The notes beneath the pieces are model-generated. The model worked only from the letters and a program-made list of their open reading frames with translations, did no database searches and was not told the DNA's origin. Source: Synanceia verrucosa (Eukaryota; Chordata; Actinopteri; Perciformes; Synanceiidae). From it: a DNA stretch of 64,000 nucleotides. The DNA is taken from the NCBI GenBank assembly GCA_029721515.1, contig CM056552.1, positions 28,968,392 through 29,032,391 of the forward strand, written 5' to 3'. The position numbers and the translations under genes are program-made. Position 1 is the first letter of the stretch; each line of letters starts with the position of its first letter. This document shows, in pieces, positions 45,451 through 58,384 of this stretch.

Positions 45451-47865
45451 AACAGTGCTTCTGTTACAGCCTAGAAATGCTAAAAATATTTTATATACAG
45501 TATTTCATGATATATAAAGGATTGTGGCTCCAGTGATCAAACAAGTTGGGCCATTGTGGGTATGGAGGCTTCAGGAGAATGGACATCTGGTTTGTGCTTC
45601 TACTCCATCAGTCTTGATGGTGCAGTACCCACCTGCAACGTATGTTAGAGTGGGTCACTGGTTCATATTTGTCAAGAGTGACATAAGAAAAAAATCCTTT
45701 TTGAGCTTCAGATAATATCCCATTATTAGCTGCAGTACTAACATGGTTTTCCTGCCATCTCTCTTTGCTGCAGTATCTTCTCTGAGTCTCTATGTATTTC
45801 CAGCTCAGTTTGTCTTCCTCTCCCCTGCTGTCAGTCCCTCAACATTAATCTTTTGTATGTCACACCATAAACATATTTCAGTGATGTCTCATAATTCCGT
45901 ATTTATAAAACACAGAGGAACCAGTCATGTTCCCTGCTTTCATAAAAGAACAATATGTTTTGCTATCAGTCATTTTGAAAGAAAGAAAGTGACAGCTGGT
46001 ATTGACATGCATTAATAACTACAATATATAGATATATATATATTTTTAATATTATCATGAAACTTTTTCATAAAGCATTTCATAAAAAGCAAAAAAATGT
46101 ATTAAATAAAAAATATAAACAGCACAGGGTAATTTCATCACCCAAATGACTTATTCACAACTATCTGTGGTCAAGTACTGCAGCTTGGTTCATGTCCCTC
46201 AGCGTCACAAAGCACAATTTAGCATCTGTATGAGACACACCACGCTATCATTATCTGTGTCATTACTAGACTGACCAAGTGACAGTATTTGATCTCATCT
46301 TTTCTTTCATCATGACAGATTCACACATATTGCTTCTTCTATTGCAAATATTATGACAGATGCCTTAAATTGTGTCAATAAAACCCTGACTAATATTTTC
46401 TGTAACCAATGTTCAATCATATGGAGGATAAAGAATGACATGATTATGAATAAATAAGTGCATAAATAAAGAAATGAATGAGCAAATTAAATGTATAAAT
46501 AGTAAGGAATTAATATATAAATTAATAAATACATGAGCATTGTTTTATTTATTGAGGTAGGACGTCCTAACCACCAGTCTAATGTAGGACTGGGCAAGTA
46601 GGTGACTTGAAGAAAAGGCTAGACACATGCAAATGATTGGTGCATGGTTCTCTACAGGTTCACCAGTGATCAAGATTTGCTGATTTGCTGTGGCTCATAA
46701 TTAAAAAATACACCTACAAAACTTTTACTGCTGGCCAGCCTTAATAGGCATTTATTCTTTGTTCTTTTACGATTAATAATTTTGCAATTATTTATTGATT
46801 TAATTTATTTATTCCTGGTTTTTATTTATTTTTTAGTTATCTACAGTATGTATTTATTCACACATTTATTTAAGCATTTATTTATTTACTCGTTTGCCAT
46901 CTGTTGTCCTCCAAACAGTCATAGTGACAATAATTGCCCTATAATTATAATAACTGAGCAGCATTACAGAGCTTTTCAGCCCCTTTAGGCTTGTTGTTTT
47001 GGTTGTACGGCTCACAAATAATCAGCTGTGTTTCCAGCAGCTGCTTTCAGCTTACAAGCCCTGATAAACATTTTATGTTATTTTGCCTCGACCAAACTGA
47101 AAAAAAAATCTGCTTTACTTCTTTACAACTGGTAGACAGCTAGCAGCCATGAGAGCTCCCACTTGTCATTCAGAGTAGCAACCTTAATAAAATTAAAGTG
47201 AAATTAGCTGAGAGACCAAAAGGTTTTTTTTTTTGTACAAAGCTGTAGACATGATCATAATCATACTGTGATCACAAGAATGTTCTGATGCATGTATTGC
47301 CAGAGTGCTCTGACCTTGCTGATGGTTGTCGTGGATCTGGAGGCTTTCAAGAGTACAGCTGAACTCTGTAAATCGCTCCAGATAGAATTATGACTGAAAT
47401 ACTTGAACTGTAAATTTAAAAGAACTTATTCTTGTTGAAGTAAATTCTGAAACGCTTCAGGCAGAAAAAGAGGTATGAAACTTAACCTGATTGTACTTGG
47501 AATCAAAGATGGAACAAACTGTTCACTAAATTCAAATTAGACCCATTGAGTCTGAGATTAGACTTTTAAACTCTAGAAAAATCCCACAGGTGATGAACAA
47601 TCTCTTACACGGAGTGAAAATATGTGTGGGACATTTTACGCTGCAGTTGAACAACTACAGTTCATACACCAGATCCTGAGCTTATCACAACAGCAGAATA
47701 TACTCTACATGTGGAGTTATAGTAGCTTCTTTTTACTTCTTTGACATTTGAATTTAGGCAGAAGTAAAATGAGCTTGGTCTCACCAAATGAATGTAAGTT
47801 ATTTTGCATGCAGTAACCATGTGTCACGTGGTCGTCATGTAAGACTGACTCCTAATGACGGTCTA
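45451..47865. other. No gene recognised
   Basis: AT-rich sequence, especially 46020-46120 and 46430-46550 (many TAAATA steps). No gene seen. Confidence 0.45.
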
Positions 47866-48135
47866 CAGTGTCTTTCACACTGCACGACAATCCCGGGTCG
47901 ATGCAGCATTTTAGTGCAGTGCAAAAGGTTTGAAGTAGCATTTTGACCCGGGTCAACTGACCCTCCAGTCGACCTGGGAATTTATCGGCTCGACTTGCCT
48001 GCAGTTGAAAGCTCCAAAGTTTGGTTCACTCCCATAAGATCAGTCTTCCAGTTGAGCTCTCAGTGACCGATCTTTGAAGGGCGGAGATTTTTTTTTTTTC
48101 ACTCAAACAAATCAGATGTGTAGCTACATCATGGA
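47866..48135 (+). repeat. Dispersed repeat, copy 1 of a local pair
   Basis: Shares GCATTTTGACCC, AACTGACCCTCCAGT, CTGGGAATTTATC and a downstream block (ATCAGTCTTCC to CAAACAAATCA) with 49596-49935. The left end TGTCTTTCACACTGCACGAC resembles a known fish MITE end. Relative to copy 2, about 130 bases after CCTGCAGT are missing. Confidence 0.65.
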
Positions 48136-49008
48136 ATATTTAATGGAAGCACATACATGACTTATCCTTATGTCGTTCTTGGGAAATCCCACTGATAGGG
48201 GAATCTTGATGTGAACTACCCAACCATGTTTCTATACAGCTTGTATAGCGATCTGACACACTGGCAGCATGCATTAGCACGCGGACATTTTCCAATCTGC
48301 CCTGAGTTTGAACACTTTGCAAAATGGACAAAATTGCAACGCAGGAAACAACACTAACATGCGACCCACTGACGTCCATGCTGTCCTTTATTTACCTCAC
48401 TTAAGTCTGTAATGGTGACATTGTCAACGCGATGACGTATGGGAGGGAGGAAAAAAGAGGGCCCAAGGAGAGTTGGCCCTGTTTAGAAAATCCTGCCTTA
48501 ACCCCCTAATTTCAGCTTAATCTGATTAGCTGCTCGGACATTGGCTTAGCTTGTAAGTAGTAACTCAAACTTGAAGCACTAAAGTGATATTTTAAGTTAA
48601 AAGGTACTTGATTTGTCAACTGATTTATGATGAGTTATGAAAGTTTAAAAAGTCTGATTAAAAGGTGGGTGCTATTACACCTGATCCGGTTCAGGCTTTG
48701 AGGTTTTGAGTTGAGCCCTTTAGGAAGCCCAAAGTAGGTAGCTAATACTTTGAAGAACAGCAATGACTGCTGTGACTCTGGGCTTTTTCTAACTAAAATG
48801 TGATTCAATTTGTGAAATTACCATGGATGACAGCAACAGTTAATTTTGTCGAGGAATGGAAAAGCCTTTAACAAGCTCTTCCTTTTCAATCCAACAGACA
48901 ATTCAACTTTTTCCCAGACTACGATTTTAAAATCCCTGGAAATGGACAAACAGACACAAAACAAAGACCTACATGCAATTTACTCAGCAGCCATGAAACA
49001 GGCAACCC

Positions 49009-49072
49009 GTGTGTGTGTGTGTGTGTGTGTGCGTGTGCGTGTGTGCGCGTGTATGTGTGTGTTTGTGTGTGC
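49009..49072. repeat. (GT)n microsatellite, imperfect
   Basis: GT array with GC and GTAT interruptions. Confidence 0.92.
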
Positions 49073-49595
49073 ACGCATGCTTGCTGTAATAGTGCCTCAA
49101 TGCGGCCTGAGGAAACAGTGATATCTGCAAGACTTGCAAGAGGTGACAGGCTTTCTAATTAACTCCATGCTGTGTTGTTGTACAGGCTAATTAATTAACA
49201 AAATTACCTCAGGACTGTAAGTGTTTGTGTGAGTGAGAGTGTGTGTGCAAAGGCACTTTTCTGCAGCAATGTATTTGCATATGAGCATATGTAAGAGTGC
49301 CGTTACAGATATGGTCATAGTGGTTGTTGGTATATGCAGTGGATGAGAAGGCTGCATTCTGTGTGTGTCAAAGAGAGATAGGGTTACTTGTTCGAACATT
49401 GCCTTCAAGTTTTCTGTCGTGCATTTTTGGCTCCGAGGCCAAACAGCTGCATATCACAAACAAAAGAATTCAAGTTGCCATTGTTCATTGAATACTGAGG
49501 AGGAGGAACAGCATGTCACTCACTGTGTTTTTGGCTCTTTTTGACTCCTAACATTTGAAAACATGGTGGCTTTGCACTTCATCTTAGCTGTACAC

Positions 49596-49935
49596 TGTGA
49601 AAGGGTTGTCGTGGCATTTTGACCCAAGTCAAATGACCCTCCAGTTGAACTGGGAATTTATCAGCTCACCTGCAGTGTGAAAGGCATCCTGTATCAACCC
49701 GCTAAATTACTCACTGATGCTTGTTGCATTCTGCTTTAGTCCCTGAGCAGCCTGTCAGGCTGTCACTGTGAAGCTCCAGGGCTGCAGAGCTGCTCACTCT
49801 GATCTCAGAACAGACCAATGTTTTCATCCACTTCCATCAGATCAGTCTTCCTGTTGATCTCCAGAGATCGATTTTGAAAGGACAAAGATATTTTTCAGTC
49901 AAACAAATCAAATATGTAGCTACACAGGGATTGGG
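49596..49935 (+). repeat. Dispersed repeat, copy 2 of a local pair
   Basis: Partner of 47866-48135 in the same orientation, 1.7 kb away. It keeps the segment CAGTGTGAAAGGCATCCTGT and following bases that copy 1 lacks, so it is nearer full length. Confidence 0.65.
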
Positions 49936-51489
49936 AAATCCTGAAAACGGTGCATGCATGAGCCTGGCACACCTATTTTATTGATCATGGCAGCGCACTG
50001 GCTAGATAAGATAATCAATTTGGACAGCAGGAAACAGTTATTTTTGAGGTAAACATTTCAATGATTCATTGACCAAAGGTACAGTGTGTAGGCAGCTTCT
50101 AGTGCTGTGGTAACCACTGCTCACTCCTCTCTTTCTCAGATGCTGTTCTTTCTATAAAACACAACACTAGGAGCAGACAGACCCCAACAGCAGCTGGTGG
50201 TACAATGGTTGTTTCCAGATCAGTGAAAAGTCAGAGCATCACTATTATGTTTGCATTAGGCTGAAAAAAAAGGATTCTCTCAAAATATCAACCCATGTCA
50301 AAGCCACATGAAATCTGTTTGTGTGTGTGTCTACTTTTGCATTCAACATTAGTCATCCTGATGATGATGATTTGGAGTTCATTAATCTCACAGTAAGAGA
50401 ACACTGAATGTCCAGATGTTGGGATTTTCCACCCTCTGAGTTGTCTCAGTTGTCATCATGATGATTCTATTGTTACTGCAGGAATTTAAAACCATCTTCT
50501 TTTTGTTGATTGTAATTAGTGACTTAATGATTTCATCTCTCTGAGAATAATCTAAGACCACAGATTTCCACAAAAGCAACAAAAGTCACTTGTCAGACTC
50601 GTTTATACCTGCTCTCTTTGTGCCGGGGCTCATGAACAATCGTTATTAATTGTTATGACAAAAGCATCATGTTTTGTAGTACTTCTATGCCCTTTTCTGT
50701 CTTCATCGTCTGCATTTGTTTCTGCCTCTTCCTCTCTCATCATTCAGTTCCTCTTTCTCTCTGCTTCTGACTGCTTTCAGGAAACTCCAGCTGGCTCAGA
50801 GATCGACTCGCCCTCCTGTGGTCACCCCCTTAATAAGGCATGTGCTCCTCTCGCCGTCCTGTGGCGATGATGATCACACACCGGGTCTTGGCTCGCCTCA
50901 CCTCCCTTGAGATCCACCACTTCTATGTGCACACACAAACACTCACACACTAATAACACTCCTCCCTCATATTGTGGTCTCTGTTAGTGCTGAGATGATG
51001 AAGCTGAACTACAGAGCTATTGCTTCACTTGGTTTCCTCTCAGCCTCCTACTGTGTGCTGATTACCTTGGTCCACGTGGGACTGAATCCACAATTCCTGC
51101 TGGTCCTGGAATTTCTAAAACCAATATACCCATATGGAGAGGTAAAATCGAGGAAAAAAAAGCAAAATACAATAACTCTAACATCTCCCACTGCATCAGT
51201 TTTTCACCAACTGTAGCGGAAACAAGACTATTTACCCCTGTAGCGCCTCTCTGAGCTGAAAAACATTAGCAAAGCAGACAGGAATAACATTTTTTGGGTC
51301 AGGAAAGCTCTAGTTAACCAAAACGTCCTGGCTGGGATTTCACATCAGACCCACAGCGGGGCAGCAAAGATGTGTCCTGCTGTAGAGATAGAGATGAAGA
51401 GGTATTTCACAGTCAGCAGGGATTTGGGAGGGGACTATGTTGATTGACAGATCTCTACCACAGCTTTGTCCAGTCTGGGATTTGTCGGC
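49936..51489. other. No gene recognised; one weak candidate exon inside
   Basis: The stretch 50995-51141 is an open frame starting MMKLNYRAIASLGFLSASYC with a hydrophobic run and ending at a GTAAAA-type donor. Without homology I do not call it a gene; see the separate observation. The rest is unannotated. Confidence 0.35.
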
Positions 51490-51680
51490 AAATGGTAAAT
51501 AGACTGTAATTGCCTAGTACCTTTGTAGTCTTTTGACCACTCAAAGCACTTTTACATACATTCACTCATTCACACACTTATGGTTGGAGCTAACCACCAG
51601 AGGAAAGTACATATCCACTCTCATTCATACATACTAAATTCGCAGCATTGGGAGCAATTTGGGGCTAGGTATCTGACTCC
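51490..51680 (+). repeat. Dispersed teleost repeat fragment
   Basis: Contains AAATGGTAAATAGACTGTAA, TTTTGACCACTCAAAGCAC, CACTCATTCACACACTTATG and GGGAGCAATTTGGGG, in the order seen in a very common fish repeat. Target duplication not found. Confidence 0.5.
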
Positions 51681-53057
51681 ATATTTGCCATCGTCTGTCC
51701 AATACCATACTTTCTGCAAAAACCTGTAATCTCCAAGATATGGCCCTGATGACGTCATCAAAGCCACACCAGACTTTATACAGCTTGAGTACACCCTGAG
51801 TCAGTGGAGGACCCTTTAATATCATTTTTAACAGACAGTAAAGTATTTATTCACACTATGAGTCAGTGCACACCTCCACACATGCCTCTTAACTGTCATC
51901 AGTGAGCTGGGAGCAGATTAACTTGAGGCTTGACATCCATTCTACTGTCCCATTAATTTGTCTCTGCTCAGTGTGAATGTGGCATAACGGAGAGAAACAG
52001 TCACCTTTATTACACAAAGGGAGATTATGACACTCTCCTGAACGATGCCATTTATCACTCTGAGTTTCACAGGGGTCTAAAGCCAGGGAAGCACATTAAC
52101 ACCAGCCACCTGCCAAACACTGATATGATCATGACAAATTGATGCTTGCATGAATGAATAATATGTGGTTTGGATTGAAATATGAGTGCTCAGTGTCAAT
52201 GTCTTCCCATTTAAAAGAAATTAGTCAGAGTATCAACTTTGGCAGGTTTTCAGACACCTGTTTGAATTCCTGATCAGTGATATAAACACACTGGCATTGT
52301 TGCCTACGGTTAATTAGTGGCCCTCTGTGTCTGATACAGATGCACCATTTAGCATCTGTGAGCTTTCAGCTGGAATGGAAACCCATCTGCTTCATTACTG
52401 GACCAGAGCAACTGATGTAGTATAAAGAGCACAGTAGTGAAGTGAGCATGGGGAGGAGGTGAATAGCTGCATCACACATACACACTTTCACCTTATTTCA
52501 CCTTACTTTTACCTTACTTTTGTGACTTAATGTACTTAACTAACATCACATATGTAAGTTATGGAACAAACATGCTTTTACTTTACATGTATGAAACTGT
52601 TGTGAAACCTCATAATGGACTTTAAAATGGCAAAATGAAACTGTTGTTTCTACATGTGTCTTTTGTAAATTTAACACACATATTTAATGACCTTGTATGT
52701 AGTGAGCTGGTAGATTATTGAGCTGTTCCTCCTATTTTCAGGCTTTATGTCTCTACCTCCACACCTAATGAATATATACTTCCAAAAAGTAAATGCATTT
52801 ATAATTAACAAATAACATACATCAATCTGTACAGAAAAAAATCCATGTAATTATCAACAAGTAAGTATAAACAGTGGTGAACGTGAGAAGGTCAGAGTGG
52901 ATGACTTCTGTACTTACTTACAGCACAAACATGAAAAAATGTTGAGAATTGTATCAAAATACTGTATGTTGCTTGATGTGCAAACAAGAAAAGGGCAGTC
53001 AACTTCTCATCTCACTCGAAGCAAGAAAGATTTTTTTTTAATTCTTTAAACAAAAGC
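51681..53057. other. No gene recognised
   Basis: No domain or repeat boundary seen. Confidence 0.45.
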
Positions 53058-53068
53058 ATTGGAAAACC

Positions 53069-53429
53069 ATCCATCCATTGTCTACCTCTTGTCCTCATAG
53101 GGTCATGGGGGGGCTGGAGCCTATCTCAGCTGTCTTAGGGTGAAAGACAGGGTACACCCTGGACAAGTCTCCAGTTCATCACAGGACACATAGAGACAGA
53201 CAGCCACTCACACTCACACCTACGGTCAATTTAAATTAACCAATTAACCTAATCCCCATGCATGTTTTTGGATGGTGGGAGGAAGCCGGAGTACCAGAGA
53301 GAACCCACACAGACATGAGGAGAACATGCAAACTCCACACAGAAAGGCCCCGGGCTGGGAATCAAACCTGGAATCGAACCTGGTACCTTCTTGCTGTGAG
53401 GCAACAGTGCTAACCACTACACTACCCGT
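53069..53429 (-). mobile_element. tRNA-derived SINE with L2-type tail, full length
   Basis: Minus-strand copy of the family at 1234-1589, from the (CCAT)n tail through the body to the head. The perfect 11-bp duplication ATTGGAAAACC flanks it (53058-53068 and 53430-53440). In the head the B-box region shows a local duplication giving two GGTT(C/T)GATTCC-like units (about 53359-53385). Confidence 0.9.
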
Positions 53430-53440
53430 ATTGGAAAACC

Positions 53441-56289
53441 AACATTAGTAATCGTAGTAACATGAAGAAACATTTGTGGCACATGACGTAAAGGGTTGAG
53501 AGGAATCAATAAAATGCCATGATTACTGATGATAACTGGCAAATGGAAGCAGACATCCTTGTAGTGACACACAAAACAGGAAATACTAAAAACAGGTCAT
53601 ATGAAATAATAATGCAACAGGATTGAGAAAGTGGAGGTCATGGGGGAATGCTGTAATGAAAATTTGACAAATGCTTTCCTTTTTTATGGGCAAGGCAGAC
53701 ACAAAAGAAGGGAGGTGATGTGTTCTCTTCTGTTAATTCATGGAGGACATCTTTGGACACTGAGGACAGTTTGGAAAGTGGGGACAGTTCTTGAAGAGGA
53801 AAATGTGTGTCATCATTTCACGGGGCTGTTTGGTTAGGTGTCAGAATGTTCAGGGTTTAAGGTATCCACAGTCTGGACAGTATGTCGTCACATCACTTTA
53901 GTTAATATGAGTAATGTTGACATAAACAGAAAATGATTCATGCTAAGTAGGACACATCTCCTTCTGTCACTCTGCTCTTCCCTCATGTTCATTTTCCTTT
54001 CACAGACTCTCATCATCATCTTCATTCTTTGCTTTTGTTGAGACATGTCTGTCTTCTTCTGTCCTCGTCCTCACTTCTCTGTCATGCACAGTAACTTCCC
54101 CAGCAGCTCCTCTCCTCACATATGGTGTGAAGGTGGTGCCCTCTTGTGGTGATGTAAATTTGCTCATTTTACCAGGTTTAAAATACTATCAGTCCAAATG
54201 TTACTACAGCAACAGTGAGAAAGATGCTGACCGGTCTGACTAGCACTGTTTCATTCTCTTGCTCTCCCCAGGGAGCTCATTATATTATTATATTATTATG
54301 TGACCTAATTCCCAGAGCGAGTCACAAAATAAAGATGAACCAAGTTTAAGTAGGATTACACAAACATACAGTTTATCTTCTAAAACCTCAGCTCCAAGTC
54401 TTTTCTTTTCCACACAAACACACTTTTGGGAGCATTTACACTAATAATTAGTGGAGATTTAATTCCTATCATTGTTGGAAACTCGTCTCATTGCTCAACC
54501 ATCAATAGCATGCCATGTATCTGTATGAACATGAAATCACTGAAATCGGGGCCATGCACATTCAGCAGCTGCTTTCTGAATGCAGACTAGCTTTGACAAT
54601 TCTTATAATGTCAGACAGCCTGTGGGATAAAGATGGACTGGAATACAAGAGAGACTCAATTCCCCAAATCGCTGGATGTTTTTCCAGCTCTGCTCTCCCT
54701 TCTGGTTTCCCTTTGCTGCCCTTCTCTCATTTTAAGGATACATGCTAACGATGGGATGCTTTGACAAAGATTTGGGTCACAGAGTGAGGAGGGTTCATAA
54801 AAAAATAAGCTATAGAAATCAAATGTTTCACTATTGATTCTTACTATTCACTGTGAAATACTTGTGTTATCATTATTACTCCAGTTATTTCATTATATTT
54901 GTTTAAGTTGTACGGATGTTGACTTTTTTCACCTGGTTTGTTCCTTATTTTGAAGTTTACATATTGTTTACTGGTGTTCTTATTTTAAAAAGGTCCTTGC
55001 TGTTTGCCCAGTTTGTGGGACTAATAAAATATAACATACAGAAACAGAAATAGACACACACACCCATGATTATTTTTGCATCAGTCTGTCACGTTTTATA
55101 TGCATATTAAACCTTTAAGCATTGAAACACGTGTCATGTAAAGAACCTGGACTCCCTGGAGGTTGGTGAAGAGCCTGGCAACCACCTTATCCTCCATCTG
55201 AGACCAGGACACACAGCTGTTCACAGCAGCTTCACTAATGGACCACAGCTACTTAAAACAGATAAACACTCAGTTGCCATGAATACAGACACAAATCTGC
55301 GAACATTGTGAACATTAGATCACACAGATTAAAAAAAGGACAGGCACAGCATCGTCCTGCAGATGTTCAGCCTGCAGTGAGGCTGTGATCAGGCAGGAAC
55401 CTTTGCCTCAGTATCTCATCACATTTCATTGTCATTTTATTACTGACACTATTCTTGTTACATTAACACACATTTACTTCATGCAAACACATCTGAGCAA
55501 GAAAACCTGGAGCGAAAGAGAGGAGGAGGAGGGTGAATTCACAGCATGTCTGAGAGCATGGACCTTGGCTGAAATTAAATGAAATCAACAGACTGAAAAA
55601 CTGTTCAGCAGTGGCCGTTTTGCATATACTGTTACATATAAATCTTGTTCATGAAAAAGGCTTTGGAAAGCCTGGTCTCACTTTCCAGCACTGTCTCATA
55701 CACTCCTATACAACTAAATTCTGAATTAAATTTGCAAAGAAACATTCCTGGATTTCGTTTGTCTTTGACATGAATGCATTTGTACGTCTGTGGAGCACTG
55801 CAGCAAGAGCCGTATTACAACAAGCCATCGCTTGGGCAGAGCAGGTATGTACTATATTGTTGTCAATGAAAGTTACATGGAATAATGTTTCAGAAACATA
55901 ACCAAGCAGTATTGTGGTGTTTTTTTATGCTCACATGGTTTTTCCATTGACAATTTCCAAAAAAAAGTTTGATTAAACCAGACAATCATTTCCCAAATAA
56001 TTCATTCATTCCAAAAATGAAATGAATGAATGAAATAAAACACAGAAAAATGTGGAGCTGCAGATGGCTGGAGGATGCAGCCATTCCTCAGTCAGGACTA
56101 CAGTTACAGGACAGACATGTAAAATATTACTCCAGTAATATTAAAAGAAGGTCACTACAGCCTTTCTTACATGAAACAAAGGGTAAGAACTCAGTATTGA
56201 TACATGGTCACCTGCTCTACCAGCTGAGCAGTATTTATGCATCAGCTGTGAGGGCACATCTGACCATGGAGCTTACCAGAAGATCTGAA
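53441..56289. other. No gene recognised
   Basis: Open frames such as 53631-53837 and 54515-54748 show no domain. No terminal repeats seen. Confidence 0.45.
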
Positions 56290-56291
56290 AT

Positions 56292-56412
56292 ACACTATAG
56301 TGCCAAAAGAATTCACTCACCTGTCTTGACTCACGTATGAACTTAAGTGACATCCCATTCCTAATCCATAGGATTCAATATGACGTCGGTCCACCCTTTG
56401 CAGCTTTGTGTG
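56292..56412 (+). mobile_element. Tc1/mariner-type element, left-end fragment
   Basis: Begins CACTATAGTGCCAAAAGAAT after TA and includes TGACATCCCATTCCTAATCC and GACGTCGGTCCACCCTTTGC, the opening of an abundant teleost Tc1-like transposon recognised from its DNA consensus. Only about 120 bases remain before Gypsy-derived sequence begins. Confidence 0.6.
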
Positions 56413-56439
56413 GTGGAGTGGAAGACGTGCTTCTCATCC

Positions 56440-57042
56440 TTTGCTGATAGCTTGATGATGCTCTTCATCCCCTTGAACACTCTCATAAATGGTGCAAATG
56501 GGAGTAGCTGGAGTGGGACTGTTTCCTTCACCAGCAGGTGTACCCTGGTCTTGCATGGCCTGTGATCCGGAATCCTCATTTTGTGAAGTCACAGGTTGCT
56601 CCAGTATTTCAGCTGTATAGACTGATGTGGATTCTCCTCAGATGACGCTTGTTTCTTCTGAAAGTGACACCATCGGGAGTTTATACATCATATGCACGTG
56701 GTTCCACTCTTTTGCTTAGGACAGTAGCTGGTTCCCAGCCACGACGTGTCGCCATGTGAACTGTGGTACCAGGAGCGAACTCAGGCAAGGGTTTTGCGTT
56801 GTAGTCGTAGTAGTGATCTTGCCTGGCTTGTATGCGTTTTAACCTAGAGTGGAATCCATCTGGGATAGCTGGCTGTAGCACACCAGTGGAGCTTGGCAAG
56901 GTGCTTCGTAGTACTCTTCCCATCAGCACTTGTGCTGGTGAAAACTCTTTGCCAGTCACTGGGGTGTTTCTTAGTGATAAGAGAGCTAAGTGGGTCTGTG
57001 CCTGTCTGTGTCGCCCTCTTAAGTGTGTGCTTCACTGTCTTC
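56440..57042 (-). pseudogene. Gypsy integrase C-terminal part
   Basis: This continues the integrase frame from the other side of the hAT insertion. It begins KHTLKRATQTGTDPLSSLIT and, after a frameshift near 56975, gives TGKEFSPAQVLMGR and then HMATRRGWEPATVLSK. Further on come TPDGVTFRRNKRHL, the usual end of the Gypsy integrase C-terminal domain, and an acidic/polar tail to a stop near 56440. These parts bind DNA and stabilise the integration complex. Stop codons occur at the DGVTF region in the original frame. Confidence 0.75.
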
Positions 57043-58376
57043 TAGGAATGGGACTTTTTTTCGACAAAACGGCCTCGACAAAAAAATAGTGTGTCGAATT
57101 ACCGTGGCCGAGGCTTAAATGCAAAAAAAAATGTAATGTTTCATGTTTTTACTGAATAATTAATTGTCCTCACACACGAACACGTATGTTAAAAAGTCTT
57201 TCCATCGATGTCTGTCAGCGCAGCAAAATCCTCGCCTGTGACTCCATATCTCAGGTTTTCCTGCAGCGCTTTATAATTAAGGCGGCCGCTTTGACAACAA
57301 ATGCTCCCCGCCTTGACTACGTCCCTGTGAAAAAAAAACAAAAGAATAAATGCCGTATCCCTGCATGCGGGCTAAAATAAGGCTGCATTGCGATGAGGCT
57401 GAATAGGGGCACCTGCGCCATCTATCACCTGCTGTCAACATATTTTTTTCCATTGGGAGAGAAAAGAGTAGCCTACATGCTGAAACGATTCAGCCGGTGC
57501 CTCGGTAGAGCACAGCCGGTACCGCGGCTAAACAGTCTATGGGCTTAACCCGTTACCGCGGAGGAACCTGCTGCCGTGGCAGACCCCAGCTGGTGCTGGC
57601 ATCTGTGATTCTTTATTGATAAGATAATTTGATTAGTTTAGGAGTGGCAGTGATTTACAGCTATTTGAGCTGGTGATTGGCCATTAAACAGGTGGCTCAA
57701 CTGTTCAGACAGGGCACAGAGGGTGTAACTGCTATTGATCAAATATGAAATAGAATAATCAGATTCAGAACAGCTTCAGGTATGAGGAATTTGACTCCGA
57801 TTTACAGCTCTCCCAGCACACAAGGTAAAGAAATAATAAAATATGTCAAAGGTAAATAACAAGACACCAGCACTGGATTCAGGAGTGACAGTGAGGAGAA
57901 GCCTTTTTTTCAGGTGTAGAGGTGAAACCTCGTCTGTGATTCAACATGTGTACTTTACTGTAATAAATATTATATTGTTGAAAAGCCCAATTTATCTGCT
58001 TTCAGAATCAATTGAATGCCTTCAATAGCACACAGGGCTCATGAGTTACAGTCACCAGAAGAGAGGCTGTAAAATCCTGTCGTCGCCAATAGGTCCGATG
58101 GTAATTAAGAGGGACGTTGAATAAATATTTTAAGTTCGCAAAAGTCTGTCATATTTATTGTCACTGCTTTGATTGACAATATTGGACATCAGCCATGCCT
58201 TTAAGCCTAAAATCATGTAGTACAATGTAGAATATTTTCCATCCTCCGCATTGTTGCTGCCACTACTGTTAACAAAAAAAAAAAAAAAAAAAAAAAAAGG
58301 CCAACAATTCGACAAAATCCGACATATGGGCCTCGACACAATCGACACTCAAAATCCCGTGTCATTCCCATCCCTA
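57043..58376. mobile_element. hAT-type non-autonomous element inside the Gypsy integrase
   Basis: The 8-bp duplication CTGTCTTC is perfect (57035-57042 and 58377-58384). The ends TAGGAATGGGA and the complement of TAGGGATGGGA are inverted repeats, followed inward by TCGACAAAA-type motifs at both ends. The interior holds no transposase and includes a 24-base A run at 58272-58298. Removing it with one duplicate rejoins the integrase frame. Confidence 0.9.
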
Positions 58377-58384
58377 CTGTCTTC

